Assembly (NCBI RefSeq): GCF_901482605.1
Contig: NZ_LR590481.1
Span: 1,798,001-1,862,000 of the forward strand
Source of the DNA: Hathewaya histolytica
Lineage (GTDB): Bacteria > Bacillota > Clostridia > Clostridiales > Clostridiaceae
Reading direction: 5' to 3'
DNA: 64,000 nt
Shown here: in pieces, positions 16,142 through 24,582 of the stretch
How the letters are laid out: each line of letters opens with the position of its first letter
Position numbering within the stretch: position 1 is the first letter of the stretch
Position numbers and translations under genes: made by a program
The notes under the pieces: model-generated
What the model was told of the DNA's origin: nothing
The model's database searches: none
Seen by the model: the letters and a program-made list of their open reading frames with translations, nothing else

Positions 16142-17290
16142 TTACTCTAAAATTCTATCTAAAATTTTTAATAATTCATCCCTTGTAGTTTCCCTAGGGT
16201 TTGCTGTTGTACAAATATCTTTAAGAGCTGCATCAACAATTTCTTCTCTTGATGATTTAGCTAATTCCATATCAGCACCCTGCTCTTTTAATGTCTTTGG
16301 AATCATTAATGTATTTTGAAGCTCTACAATGCTTTTAATTAGATTATTAACACCAATATGTACATTTGGTGCATGTAACTTTAATAATTTAGCAAGCCTT
16401 TGATATTTCTTAGCTGCTACTCTATATTCAACATTAAAAGCCTCTTTATTTAAATTAGCATTATATTCAACTACATGGGGAAGTATCATTGCATTACTTC
16501 TTCCATGTGGTATATGTAATTTGCCTCCCATTGCATGGGCTAAACTATGTGTAATTCCAAGTCCAGCTGCATTAAAAGCCATACCAGCAAGACATGATGC
16601 ATTGTGAAGTTTTTCTCTTGCTATTACATCATTTCCATCAGCATAAGCCTGTGGTAAAAATCTAAAAGCTAAAGTAAAAGCTTTTTCTGCAAGAGCATCT
16701 GAAAAATCAGTAGCATTCTTTGAAACATAAGCTTCCATAGCATGTGTAATTACATCCATTCCTGTATCGGCAGTTATAGCCTTAGGCACGGATTTTACTA
16801 GTTCAGGATCAAGAATAGCAACTGTAGGAAGAAGAGATTTATCTGCAAGAGCATATTTTAATCCTTCTTGTTTATTTGTAATTACTGCATACTCTGTTAC
16901 CTCAGAACCTGTACCACTTGTAGTAGGTATAGCATAAAATTCTTCTATGGTGGAAACTCCTCCAGTAATTTTCTTTGCATATTCCCTAATGGCCTTCGCT
17001 CCATCAATTGATGAACCTCCACCAAGAGCTATAATAACCTGTGCATTATAACTTTGTAACATTTGAATTCCAGATGCAATAATTTCTACGGATGGGTCAG
17101 GCACAATATCACTGTATATAGCTACCTCACAGTCAACAAGTTTTTGTTGCACCTTTGCAGCTACACCTGAAGTTTCCATAAACTTATCACATACAATAAG
17201 TACTCTTTTACTTTTAATTTCTTTTAGTCTATCTAAAGATCCTTCTCCAAAATAAACATTTGTGCTAATACTAAATTCTTTCATATACAT
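16142..17290 (-). CDS. cutO: Iron-dependent alcohol dehydrogenase of the cut locus
   Basis: A 382-residue group III alcohol dehydrogenase. The NAD-binding region is [20 protein letters not shown] and the conserved stretch [18 protein letters not shown] follows. Metal ligands include the His residues of [19 protein letters not shown]. It would reduce acetaldehyde to ethanol and regenerate NAD+ for the CoA-acylating dehydrogenase, keeping cofactors in balance inside the shell. An AGGAG ribosome-binding site lies five bases ahead of the ATG at 17290. It is the first gene of the visible cluster in transcription order. The symbol is by context and role. Confidence 0.9.
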   Translation of the reverse strand: MYMKEFSISTNVYFGEGSLDRLKEIKSKRVLIVCDKFMETSGVAAKVQQKLVDCEVAIYSDIVPDPSVEIIASGIQMLQSYNAQVIIALGGGSSIDGAKAIREYAKKITGGVSTIEEFYAIPTTSGTGSEVTEYAVITNKQEGLKYALADKSLLPTVAILDPELVKSVPKAITADTGMDVITHAMEAYVSKNATDFSDALAEKAFTLAFRFLPQAYADGNDVIAREKLHNASCLAGMAFNAAGLGITHSLAHAMGGKLHIPHGRSNAMILPHVVEYNANLNKEAFNVEYRVAAKKYQRLAKLLKLHAPNVHIGVNNLIKSIVELQNTLMIPKTLKEQGADMELAKSSREEIVDAALKDICTTANPRETTRDELLKILDRILE

Positions 17291-17460
17291 TTTCTCTCCT
17301 TTGAAAAAATATAAAGATATGAATGAATTAGGTATTCTTTAGCTTAAATATGAAATTATCCTCAATTATAACAATCAAAAAATTATAACAATCTATTCTT
17401 AATGTATTATACCAATATTACGTTAAGAATACAATAATATCACAATAGGATTTTAATAAC

Positions 17461-17814
17461 TTACTTATCGGCATACTCCTCCATCTGTTTCAAATAATTA
17501 ATTTGAGTTTCTGTCTTCCCAGCATATTTAATATTATCACTAACAATATTTCCATTAATATTATTGGATTGAGAATTTATTTCAGCTTTCATTTTTTCAA
17601 ATTCTTCCTGTGTAAGTTCTATGTAACTCCAACATTTTGGACAAGCAACGCAATATCGTTTTTTATATGGTATTACAGGAATAAAAAACAATGTAAACCA
17701 TGTTCTTACAATACATAGATTCCAAACCTCAGTAGTATTACAATAGTTACATGAACTCTGAAAAACTGATCCAATAATCTTTTTTGTTACTTTTCCCCAT
17801 CCCCAAATTATCAT
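17461..17814 (-). CDS. Zinc-ribbon protein of unknown function
   Basis: The 117-residue protein has two cysteine pairs, CNYC (about residues 22-25) and CVACPKC, separated by a hydrophobic stretch (VRTWFTLFFIPVIPYKKRY). This is the layout of the small zinc-ribbon family found in many Firmicutes. The C-terminus is helical and polar. No enzyme motif is present. It is a single gene with its own promoter (17874-17846), unrelated in function to the cut locus as far as can be seen. Confidence 0.7.
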   Translation of the reverse strand: MIIWGWGKVTKKIIGSVFQSSCNYCNTTEVWNLCIVRTWFTLFFIPVIPYKKRYCVACPKCWSYIELTQEEFEKMKAEINSQSNNINGNIVSDNIKYAGKTETQINYLKQMEEYADK

Positions 17815-17845
17815 TTAATCACCTCATACGATTTTTTCCTTCACA

Positions 17846-17874
17846 ATTATACCATTTAGACATATTCATTACAA
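17846..17874 (-). promoter_or_regulatory. Promoter of the zinc-ribbon gene
   Basis: TTGTAA (17874-17869), 17 bases, TATAAT (17851-17846) on the minus strand, about 30 bases upstream of the start codon. Confidence 0.7.
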
Positions 17875-17956
17875 TATTATTAAGAAGAGATTTATTTAAG
17901 AAATATATTTACCCAAGATAAACACATCTCTAATAACTTAATATATTTACACACAT

Positions 17957-18010
17957 AAAAAACGTAGATATACGTACTCATAAATTTGAGTACAATACAT
18001 CTACGCTTTT
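17957..18010. terminator. Bidirectional terminator after trhO
   Basis: CGTAGAT and its complement close a long interrupted stem that also contains TGTACTCA/TGAGTACG. There is a run of six T on the minus-strand side and TTTTATTTC on the plus-strand side. Confidence 0.8.
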
Positions 18011-18070
18011 ATTTCTATATTATTATTAAATTTTAATAATAATTTCCTTTAGAATTTCTATAAATTTAAA

Positions 18071-19009
18071 CTATGCTTCTTGAGCTTTTCTTTTAAGTCT
18101 TAAATGAGCATTTCTTTCTGGTCTTTTAATTACATATTCCTTGCACTTTTCACTGCAGAAACCTTCATGTTCCCTTTCGCATTCCTCACAACATATATAA
18201 TGACTGTGACAATCATCATTGTAACAGTTTATATATCTGTCACTTGGATTTCCACAATGGTGACATTTAGAAATCACAATATCTTCTTCTGTATTATTAA
18301 CTCTTACTGCGATTCTTTCATCAAATACATAACACTTACCATCGAATAGTTTCCCTTTAACTTTTGGATCTTTTCCATAGGTTACAATTCCACCATCTAA
18401 CTGGTAAACATCATTAAATCCCTTATTCATAAGAACTCCTGTAAGCTTTTCACATCTTATACCACCAGTGCAGTAGGTTAAAATTTTCTTGTCCTTATGT
18501 TCACTAAGTTCCCTATCTATCCATTCTGGGAACTGCTTAAAATTCTTAACATCTGGTCTTATAGCATTTCTAAAATGTCCAATTTCATATTCATAATCAT
18601 TTCTTCCATCAACTACAATAACATCATCTCTTTTAAGCATTTCATGAAAATCTTCTGGTTTAAGATGAGTTCCTGTAAGGGATAATGGATTTACATCATC
18701 ATCTTCTAGAAGAGTTATTATGCTCTTTCTAGGCCTTACAAAGATCTTCTTGAATGAATGTTCATCCTCATAATCCATTTTAAATACCATATCTTTAAAT
18801 CTCTCATCACTCTGAAGTATTTCCATATATTTTTCAGTTTCTTCAATGCTACCAGAAACTGTTCCATTTAACCCTTCTTTAGCAACTAAGATTCTCCCCC
18901 TTAAATTCAAACTTTTACAAAGAGCTAAGTGCTCCTTTGAAAATTCTTCTGGATCATCTATATTTACAAATTGATAATATAATAATACTCTGTATTTTTT
19001 ATCCATCAT
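18071..19009 (-). CDS. trhO: tRNA uridine hydroxylase TrhO (rhodanese family)
   Basis: TrhO (YceA family) uses oxygen to hydroxylate U34 of certain tRNAs, forming ho5U. The 312-residue protein has the N-terminal ferredoxin-like domain (YYQFVNIDDPEEFSKEH; GRILVAKEGLNGTVSG), a rhodanese domain with the active-site cysteine in CTGGIRCEKL, and a C-terminal cysteine-rich metal-binding region (CHHCGNPSDRYINCYNDDC and following). The length is normal for the family. The start at 19009 has GAGGT eight bases ahead. It has its own promoter and a terminator after it, so it is monocistronic. Confidence 0.93.
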   Translation of the reverse strand: MMDKKYRVLLYYQFVNIDDPEEFSKEHLALCKSLNLRGRILVAKEGLNGTVSGSIEETEKYMEILQSDERFKDMVFKMDYEDEHSFKKIFVRPRKSIITLLEDDDVNPLSLTGTHLKPEDFHEMLKRDDVIVVDGRNDYEYEIGHFRNAIRPDVKNFKQFPEWIDRELSEHKDKKILTYCTGGIRCEKLTGVLMNKGFNDVYQLDGGIVTYGKDPKVKGKLFDGKCYVFDERIAVRVNNTEEDIVISKCHHCGNPSDRYINCYNDDCHSHYICCEECEREHEGFCSEKCKEYVIKRPERNAHLRLKRKAQEA

Positions 19010-19043
19010 ATTAAACTACCTCTTTAATATTATTCTACTAAGG

Positions 19044-19072
19044 ATTATATAATAATTTTTCTTGTTAATCAA
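19044..19072 (-). promoter_or_regulatory. Promoter of trhO
   Basis: TTGATT (19072-19067), 17 bases, TATAAT (19049-19044), giving a leader of about 30 bases. Confidence 0.75.
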
Positions 19073-19176
19073 TAACAATTATTAACTGTTAATGTTTATC
19101 AACTATCTAAGGTATGTTTATTGTAAATATATACATAAATATGATGACTTATAACAAGTGAAGTAATAATTTATCT

Positions 19177-19935
19177 CTATTTAATAGCAACAGCCTCAAA
19201 GGTAATTATCTCTTCAGGGTTTGATGGATACTGTCCAAACTTATAACCTGAAGAAATCACAATATTTTTAAATCCTATACTTTCAAGTATTAATTTAAAC
19301 TCTTCTACTCCATACCATCGTAATGGAAAATACTCTAATTCAGTTTGCAGAAGTACCCCTTCACGCCACTTTTCGTATCGCCCATGGGAAATAGTATATT
19401 GATTGATATAGTCAACCTCTACAACTTTATTTTCTAATGTAATTATATCCCCATTAGAACATTCCCAAGTCTTTGTAGAAACTGTGCCTATTGAAATATC
19501 CGTTTGCAAAAATATATCAATGATTAATCTACCACCATTAGTTAAATTCTTATAAAAGTTTTGTAATGCTTTTATTGAATTTTCTCTTTTATCTAGTAGG
19601 AGAAATGTTCCTGTTGGCACTATAATAGCATCGTATTTGGTATCTTGTGAAAAGGACTCCATCTTAGTTTCAAAGAGTTTAGGATTCAAATTTCTTTTCT
19701 TGCAATTATTCCTACATATATTTAGCATATCCTTTGAACTATCAAATCCTTCAACATTTAATCCTTTTTCTAAAAGAGGTATTAATATACGGCCAGTACC
19801 CGTGCCAGGTTCAAGAATAGGTCCCTTGCATGATTCTAATCTACTCATGTAAAATTCCACATCCCCAAAAGAATGACCTATAGGCTTATCCATATCATAT
19901 ACTTCTGAAGATAATCTACCATAATAACTTAACAT
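19177..19935 (-). CDS. Class I SAM-dependent methyltransferase
   Basis: A 252-residue Rossmann methyltransferase. Motif I is GPILEPGTGTGRILIPLLEKG (about 37-57), motif II VEGFDSSKDMLNIC, and motif IV YDAIIVPTGTFLLL. The N-terminus (LSSEVYDMDKPIG) and the late DIFLQTDISIG stretch fit the small-molecule methyltransferases common in Firmicutes. The substrate cannot be told. It is transcribed alone. A minus-strand TATAAT at 19986-19981 may be its -10 box, but I see no good -35. Confidence 0.85.
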   Translation of the reverse strand: MLSYYGRLSSEVYDMDKPIGHSFGDVEFYMSRLESCKGPILEPGTGTGRILIPLLEKGLNVEGFDSSKDMLNICRNNCKKRNLNPKLFETKMESFSQDTKYDAIIVPTGTFLLLDKRENSIKALQNFYKNLTNGGRLIIDIFLQTDISIGTVSTKTWECSNGDIITLENKVVEVDYINQYTISHGRYEKWREGVLLQTELEYFPLRWYGVEEFKLILESIGFKNIVISSGYKFGQYPSNPEEIITFEAVAIK

Positions 19936-20139
19936 ATTTTATCACCTTTCCCCTTTGATATTTATTCGTATGATAGATTTATTATAACAACAACTTTGAA
20001 AAGGAGCTGTTCCTATTTTGCTAAATGGTGATTAACTCGGTGCATAGAAAACCGTACTTAGAAAATACTACTACAATTAATACCTTACAGAGAATCACAT
20101 TGCTAGTAATTTTATATCTACTTACGCTGAATTCCCAAA

Positions 20140-20172
20140 AATAAAAATCTCCCAAACCTAAGCTTGAGAGAG
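20140..20172 (-). terminator. Intrinsic terminator after the 23S rRNA methyltransferase gene
   Basis: TCTCTCAAGC, loop TTAG, GTTTGGGAGA, followed by TTTTTATTTTT on the minus strand. Confidence 0.85.
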
Positions 20173-20201
20173 AATAAAACATATCACTAAATATTCAATT
20201 T

Positions 20202-21536
20202 CTATTTATTTACTATCTTCACAATACACTCCACGTGTTTAGTCTGCGGGAACATATCTACAGGTTGTATTTCCTCTACTTTATAATCGTGTTTTGTTAA
20301 ATATCTAAGATCGCGTTCCTGTGTTACTGGATTACAGGATATATAGATTACTTGTTTTGGTGCTAAACTAATTATAGAAGATAGGAATTTTTCGTCACTT
20401 CCGCTACGAGGTGGATCCATAAATACAACGTCAATATTTTGTTTATTACTCGCTAAATCAACCATAAACTTACCAGCATCATCATTGTAAAAATGAGTAT
20501 TAGTTATTTTATTTCGTTTTGCATTTTTTATTGCATCTTTTACTGCATCTTTATTTAACTCAACACCTATGACATTTTTCACTTTATGGCTGACAATAAG
20601 TGAGATAGTGCCAATACCACAGTATGCATCGATAACTGTTTCATTTCCTTTTAAGTTTGCCATATCAATTGCTTTGTTATATAAAACTTCAGTTTGTATT
20701 GGGTTTATTTGATAAAAGGATTTCGGTGAAATTTGAAATACACAGCCACATAAGGTATCTTCAATATATCCTTTTCCAAATAGCACTTTTTCTGTATTCC
20801 CTAGCACAGCACTTGTTTTACGATTATTAACATTCATAACAATAGTGGTAATCTCAGGATGTCTTTTTAATAGTTCACTTACAAAATTCTTTTTCCCTGG
20901 AAATACTTGAGATGATACTACAAGTACCACCATCACTTCTTTACTTACGAATCCTGTTTTAACTAAAATATGTCTAAGAAAACCTTGCCCCGTGTCTTCA
21001 TTGTACGGTTTCATTTTAAAAGTCTTCATAATTTCACGAATGGATGCAGTTATTTTATCTGCAGGCCTATCTTGTATTATACAGTGTTCTATTGGAATTA
21101 CATTATGGGTATTTTCCTCATAAATTCCTGATATAATTCTCCTTTTCTTATCATATGCTAATGTGGAGTGAACTTTATTACGATAAAAATAAGGTTCTTT
21201 CATAGTCAATATTTCATTAACCTTATGATATCTTTTCATTAATTTTACAACGCTATCCCATTTGAATTTTGACTGTGCTTCATAAGACAAGTGCTGTAAT
21301 TGACAACCCCCACATTGATTAAAATATTTACATTTTGGCACAACTCTGTCTTTTGATTTCTCCTCAATTCTAACAAGCTTTGCACTTATAAAATTTCTTT
21401 TTTGAGTTACTTCAACAATAGCTGTTTCTCCCTTAATTAAATAGGGTATGCGAATTTCTTGACCTCTTATTTTTACAATTCCTTTACCATCTTCATCCAT
21501 AGATATACATTTTACTTTTACTTGTTCTTTGCTCAT
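20202..21536 (-). CDS. rlmD: 23S rRNA (uracil-C5)-methyltransferase, RlmD/RlmCD type
   Basis: Residues 1-60 are a TRAM RNA-binding domain. An iron-sulfur cluster motif follows (CKYFNQCGGCQLQHL). The C-terminal SAM domain has DAYCGIGTISLIVS, DPPRSGSDEKFL and the catalytic cysteine in YISCNPVTQERDL. The length (444) is normal. It methylates C5 of a uracil in 23S rRNA. A second member of the family lies at 51830-53191, so the two may divide the sites. An AGGTGA ribosome-binding site precedes the ATG. Confidence 0.92.
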   Translation of the reverse strand: MSKEQVKVKCISMDEDGKGIVKIRGQEIRIPYLIKGETAIVEVTQKRNFISAKLVRIEEKSKDRVVPKCKYFNQCGGCQLQHLSYEAQSKFKWDSVVKLMKRYHKVNEILTMKEPYFYRNKVHSTLAYDKKRRIISGIYEENTHNVIPIEHCIIQDRPADKITASIREIMKTFKMKPYNEDTGQGFLRHILVKTGFVSKEVMVVLVVSSQVFPGKKNFVSELLKRHPEITTIVMNVNNRKTSAVLGNTEKVLFGKGYIEDTLCGCVFQISPKSFYQINPIQTEVLYNKAIDMANLKGNETVIDAYCGIGTISLIVSHKVKNVIGVELNKDAVKDAIKNAKRNKITNTHFYNDDAGKFMVDLASNKQNIDVVFMDPPRSGSDEKFLSSIISLAPKQVIYISCNPVTQERDLRYLTKHDYKVEEIQPVDMFPQTKHVECIVKIVNK

Positions 21537-21597
21537 ATTCTCACCTTTACTTAAGTAGTTAAATTTACTTTCTCTCTCTATAATAATTCTATACTAT

Positions 21598-22035
21598 TTA
21601 TTTTTGTCTTAATATATTATCTGTAGTTTTAGTTTGCTTTCTCTTCATTCCACAAGATTTTGGATAAACATCTTCAAATTCAAATTGACAATATAATCTG
21701 TCAGCAGGTTTATTAGCAATGAGACATACATACGCATACTCATCTGTGTTTTTATCTAAATAAGAATCAATCTCTCTCATAATCACTTTTCCTAGGCCTT
21801 TTCTTTTGTAATCAGGATCCACCATAATATCAGAAACAACATAGGTTATACCTTCATCACCAACAACTCTGCCAAAACCAATTAATTTATTATGATCCCA
21901 TAATGACACAATAAACAATGAATTCTTTAAAGCAATCTCGGATTTTAATAAGTCCTTTGTTCCCATTCCAGTTTTCCTTCTCAAAGAAATATATTCTTTA
22001 GCTGATGGTGTAGTATGTGCTATTTCTATATTCAT
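21598..22035 (-). CDS. GNAT-family N-acetyltransferase
   Basis: The 145-residue protein has the acetyl-CoA-binding signature DIMVDPDYKRKGLGKVIMRE (about 68-87), preceded by LIGFGRVVGDEGITYVVS, and the C-terminal LYCQFEFEDVYP that closes the GNAT fold. The substrate is unknown. It is a single gene between the rRNA methyltransferase and cytolysin genes. Confidence 0.88.
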   Translation of the reverse strand: MNIEIAHTTPSAKEYISLRRKTGMGTKDLLKSEIALKNSLFIVSLWDHNKLIGFGRVVGDEGITYVVSDIMVDPDYKRKGLGKVIMREIDSYLDKNTDEYAYVCLIANKPADRLYCQFEFEDVYPKSCGMKRKQTKTTDNILRQK

Positions 22036-22149
22036 TAGAAAATCCTCCTAATATAAGTTCTGGGAATCTGGTAGCTCATCCCCTTCCCCTAATGTCATTT
22101 CATAATAATATTTTTAATTATACCACATCCATAGGTTTAACATTAATTT

Positions 22150-22192
22150 AAAAATTAAAACAACCCTAAAAGTTTTAACTCTTAGGGCTGTT
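22150..22192 (-). terminator. Intrinsic terminator after the cytolysin gene
   Basis: AACAGCCCTAAGAG pairs with CTTTTAGGGTTGTT, followed by TTAATTTTT on the minus strand. Confidence 0.85.
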
Positions 22193-22246
22193 ACTTGATA
22201 TTTATAATTACTTCAATTTATCTAATTTTATAATTTTTTATTTGCC

Positions 22247-23809
22247 TTATTTCTCTTCCATAGAATATCTAGGATATAGTGTTGTACCCCATATTGATAA
22301 CTTTCTTTCTTTTACAAGTGGTAAATTTTTAGCATCTACAACAGTTCTCCACCATTCCCAAGCAAGGCCTGTACATTCTTTTGCTTTTATAGAAATGTTT
22401 CTTGCATTTCCTTTTAAATATAGTTCTGTATTAAAGTGAGCTGTTCTATCACTATTGTTTCCAGACCAAGATTTATGCTCAATTATTTCATTTCCTTGTT
22501 TGTCATAACTAACTTCATCCCAGGTTACTTCAAATTGAGCAACATAAGCTCCACTATGGTCAAGCATTATTTTGCCGCTATCGTATTCTGTTGCAGTTGT
22601 TTCTATATATTCTGTTCTATTGTTTACAGTTGCTATTTTATTGTCTTTTAAAAATGTACTTGTATATGAAATAGGATATCCAGGATTTTGTGGGCTATAT
22701 ACTGAATTATTTTTAATAATATTTCTTATTACATCGAAATCTTTAGTAACTACTTTATTGTGTTTTTGTGCTCCTCCACCTAGAACAGTAGCTGTAAATG
22801 AACTTTGATTTATTATGTCTTTATATTCTGCATTACTACTTATATCTTGATTCTCTACTAATGCCTTAAATGCTGCTTTAACCTTTGAACTCTTAGATGT
22901 TGTCTCTAGTTTTACATAAACAGTTCTACCATATGCAACATTGGAAACGTATGCTGGAGGATTATCATTATTTACTCCTTTTAAAGCTAAGCTCTTAGAA
23001 GTTACACTATCACCAAATAAATCTGATGGGCGATTAGGTCCATCTACACTCACTGTGTAGAAAATTTGTTTATATGATAGAATCATAGCCTTTTTTTCGC
23101 CTTTAAATATAGAATCAAAATCTATATTTAAGGATTTACTTAAAGTTTTAAAGTTACATCCAAACATTGTAGATAACTGTGATTTACTATACACCATAGT
23201 ATCAGAATAATTCATCCTTGTAGGTATAGTATATTTAGATGAATATTTTGAATTCCATGTATCTAGCAAAGAATTTATTGCTGAATTAACTGAAGAGTAT
23301 GTTGGAGAATTAACAACCTTTTTCCCATCCTCACCCATACCAGGTAAATCAACACTTATAGTAATAGGTTTTCTCTCGCATGAAATTAAATTAGGCTTAT
23401 TTTCTATAAGATCCCTATTTGCTAGTTGTATAGCACCAGGATAAGTTCTATCATTTATTGAATCCATTATTGAGATATCTGTAGTTGAATCTGAAATATT
23501 TTTCTTTTCACGTTTTATTACAGTAAATTTTCCGGAATTCTCGGAACATTCAGCTGGAACAAAGTTTTCAACCTTTTCTCCATTATAAGATAATATTTTA
23601 TATGGATCATAAGACAATCCATAAATCTTTTCGTCTATTTCATCACTATTATTCTTAATTAAATTATCTGTTTTTGTATTTGGATTTGCAAGTACTACTC
23701 GATTCCCATTAACGCTACTACCTAGGTGATAATTGTATGTTAATCCTGTTATCATAGTAATTAACATTAAGCGTGATAATGATCTTAAGCCTTTCTTTGT
23801 AATCTTCAT
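22247..23809 (-). CDS. Cholesterol-dependent cytolysin (botulinolysin-type)
   Basis: A secreted pore-forming toxin of 520 residues, the usual length. It has an N-terminal signal peptide (KKGLRSLSRLMLITMITGLT). The conserved undecapeptide ECTGLAWEWWR occupies residues 478-488, and the cholesterol-recognition Thr-Leu pair is Thr510-Leu511 (IWGTTLYP). Both are intact, as is the domain 1-3 core (for example PGAIQLANRDLIENKPNL). The toxin would bind membrane cholesterol, oligomerise and form large pores. It is a single gene with its own promoter and terminator. No regulator is adjacent. The close match to botulinolysin/sporogenes-type cytolysins is from recall. Confidence 0.97.
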   Translation of the reverse strand: MKITKKGLRSLSRLMLITMITGLTYNYHLGSSVNGNRVVLANPNTKTDNLIKNNSDEIDEKIYGLSYDPYKILSYNGEKVENFVPAECSENSGKFTVIKREKKNISDSTTDISIMDSINDRTYPGAIQLANRDLIENKPNLISCERKPITISVDLPGMGEDGKKVVNSPTYSSVNSAINSLLDTWNSKYSSKYTIPTRMNYSDTMVYSKSQLSTMFGCNFKTLSKSLNIDFDSIFKGEKKAMILSYKQIFYTVSVDGPNRPSDLFGDSVTSKSLALKGVNNDNPPAYVSNVAYGRTVYVKLETTSKSSKVKAAFKALVENQDISSNAEYKDIINQSSFTATVLGGGAQKHNKVVTKDFDVIRNIIKNNSVYSPQNPGYPISYTSTFLKDNKIATVNNRTEYIETTATEYDSGKIMLDHSGAYVAQFEVTWDEVSYDKQGNEIIEHKSWSGNNSDRTAHFNTELYLKGNARNISIKAKECTGLAWEWWRTVVDAKNLPLVKERKLSIWGTTLYPRYSMEEK

Positions 23810-23912
23810 ATTATGTCGTCCTCCCTTAGTACTTAATTAGTTTATTGATACAAATTTCAAATTACACTTTTTTAAATAATAAGTTCTTTAAAGAAGTTTA
23901 TTACTTTATATT

Positions 23913-23941
23913 ATTATACAACATATTCTATTATTTAACAA
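23913..23941 (-). promoter_or_regulatory. Promoter of the cytolysin gene
   Basis: TTGTTA (23941-23936), 17 bases, TATAAT (23918-23913) on the minus strand, giving a leader of about 95 bases. Confidence 0.72.
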
Positions 23942-23981
23942 TATAATTTTCTGAATATTCTTATAAATACAAAATAATAAA

Positions 23982-24476
23982 TTAATCTATTCGATTTTTT
24001 TCATATTGTGTAATTTTATTTGAATCTAATATATCTTCAGCAGAGTTTTTAATCGCTTCCATAACTAGACTTCCGTATTGTGGATCAACTTGCGTCATTT
24101 GTTGGGATTTCATACAAGCTTGTGCTAACATATTACGTGCTTCTTGCTTACTTTTAGCACGTTTTATATTATTTTTTAATTCTTCCCCCTCTTGTTTTGC
24201 CATTTCTGCTTTTCTATACATTTCAGGATCTACACGGTTTATTAATTCCATTTCTTCTTTTGTTAAACTCTCTCCTCTTGCAATCTTTTTAGCTATATTT
24301 TCAATTTTCGCCTGCTCTTCATATACCTTAGCTATATCGTGTTGATAAAGTGCTTGATCCAGTTGTTGGTTTTCTTTCCTAGCTTTATATACTTCTTCTT
24401 GTTCTTCCATACTTTTATTTTTCTTATTGTGTAAATTAAAAATATGCCAAAAATTCGTATTTCCTTGTATTCTCAT
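23982..24476 (-). CDS. Hypothetical coiled-coil protein
   Basis: I do not recognise this 164-residue protein. It is polar and largely helical, rich in Lys, Glu and Gln from about residue 20 to 130 (EEQEEVYKARKENQQLDQAL; EEQAKIENIAKKIARGESLT), with no signal peptide or membrane segment. The coding sequence has a clear frame and a ribosome-binding site (AAGGAGAG) ahead of the ATG, so it is probably real. It lies behind the cytolysin promoter, separate from that gene. Confidence 0.7.
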   Translation of the reverse strand: MRIQGNTNFWHIFNLHNKKNKSMEEQEEVYKARKENQQLDQALYQHDIAKVYEEQAKIENIAKKIARGESLTKEEMELINRVDPEMYRKAEMAKQEGEELKNNIKRAKSKQEARNMLAQACMKSQQMTQVDPQYGSLVMEAIKNSAEDILDSNKITQYEKNRID

Positions 24477-24582
24477 TCTGCAACTCTCCTTCTTATTTAA
24501 ATTTCAATACAAATATTTTATCGAATATTAAAATAAAAATTAAAGTGCTATTTATATTAAAATAAAGTGGTTTTATTAAATT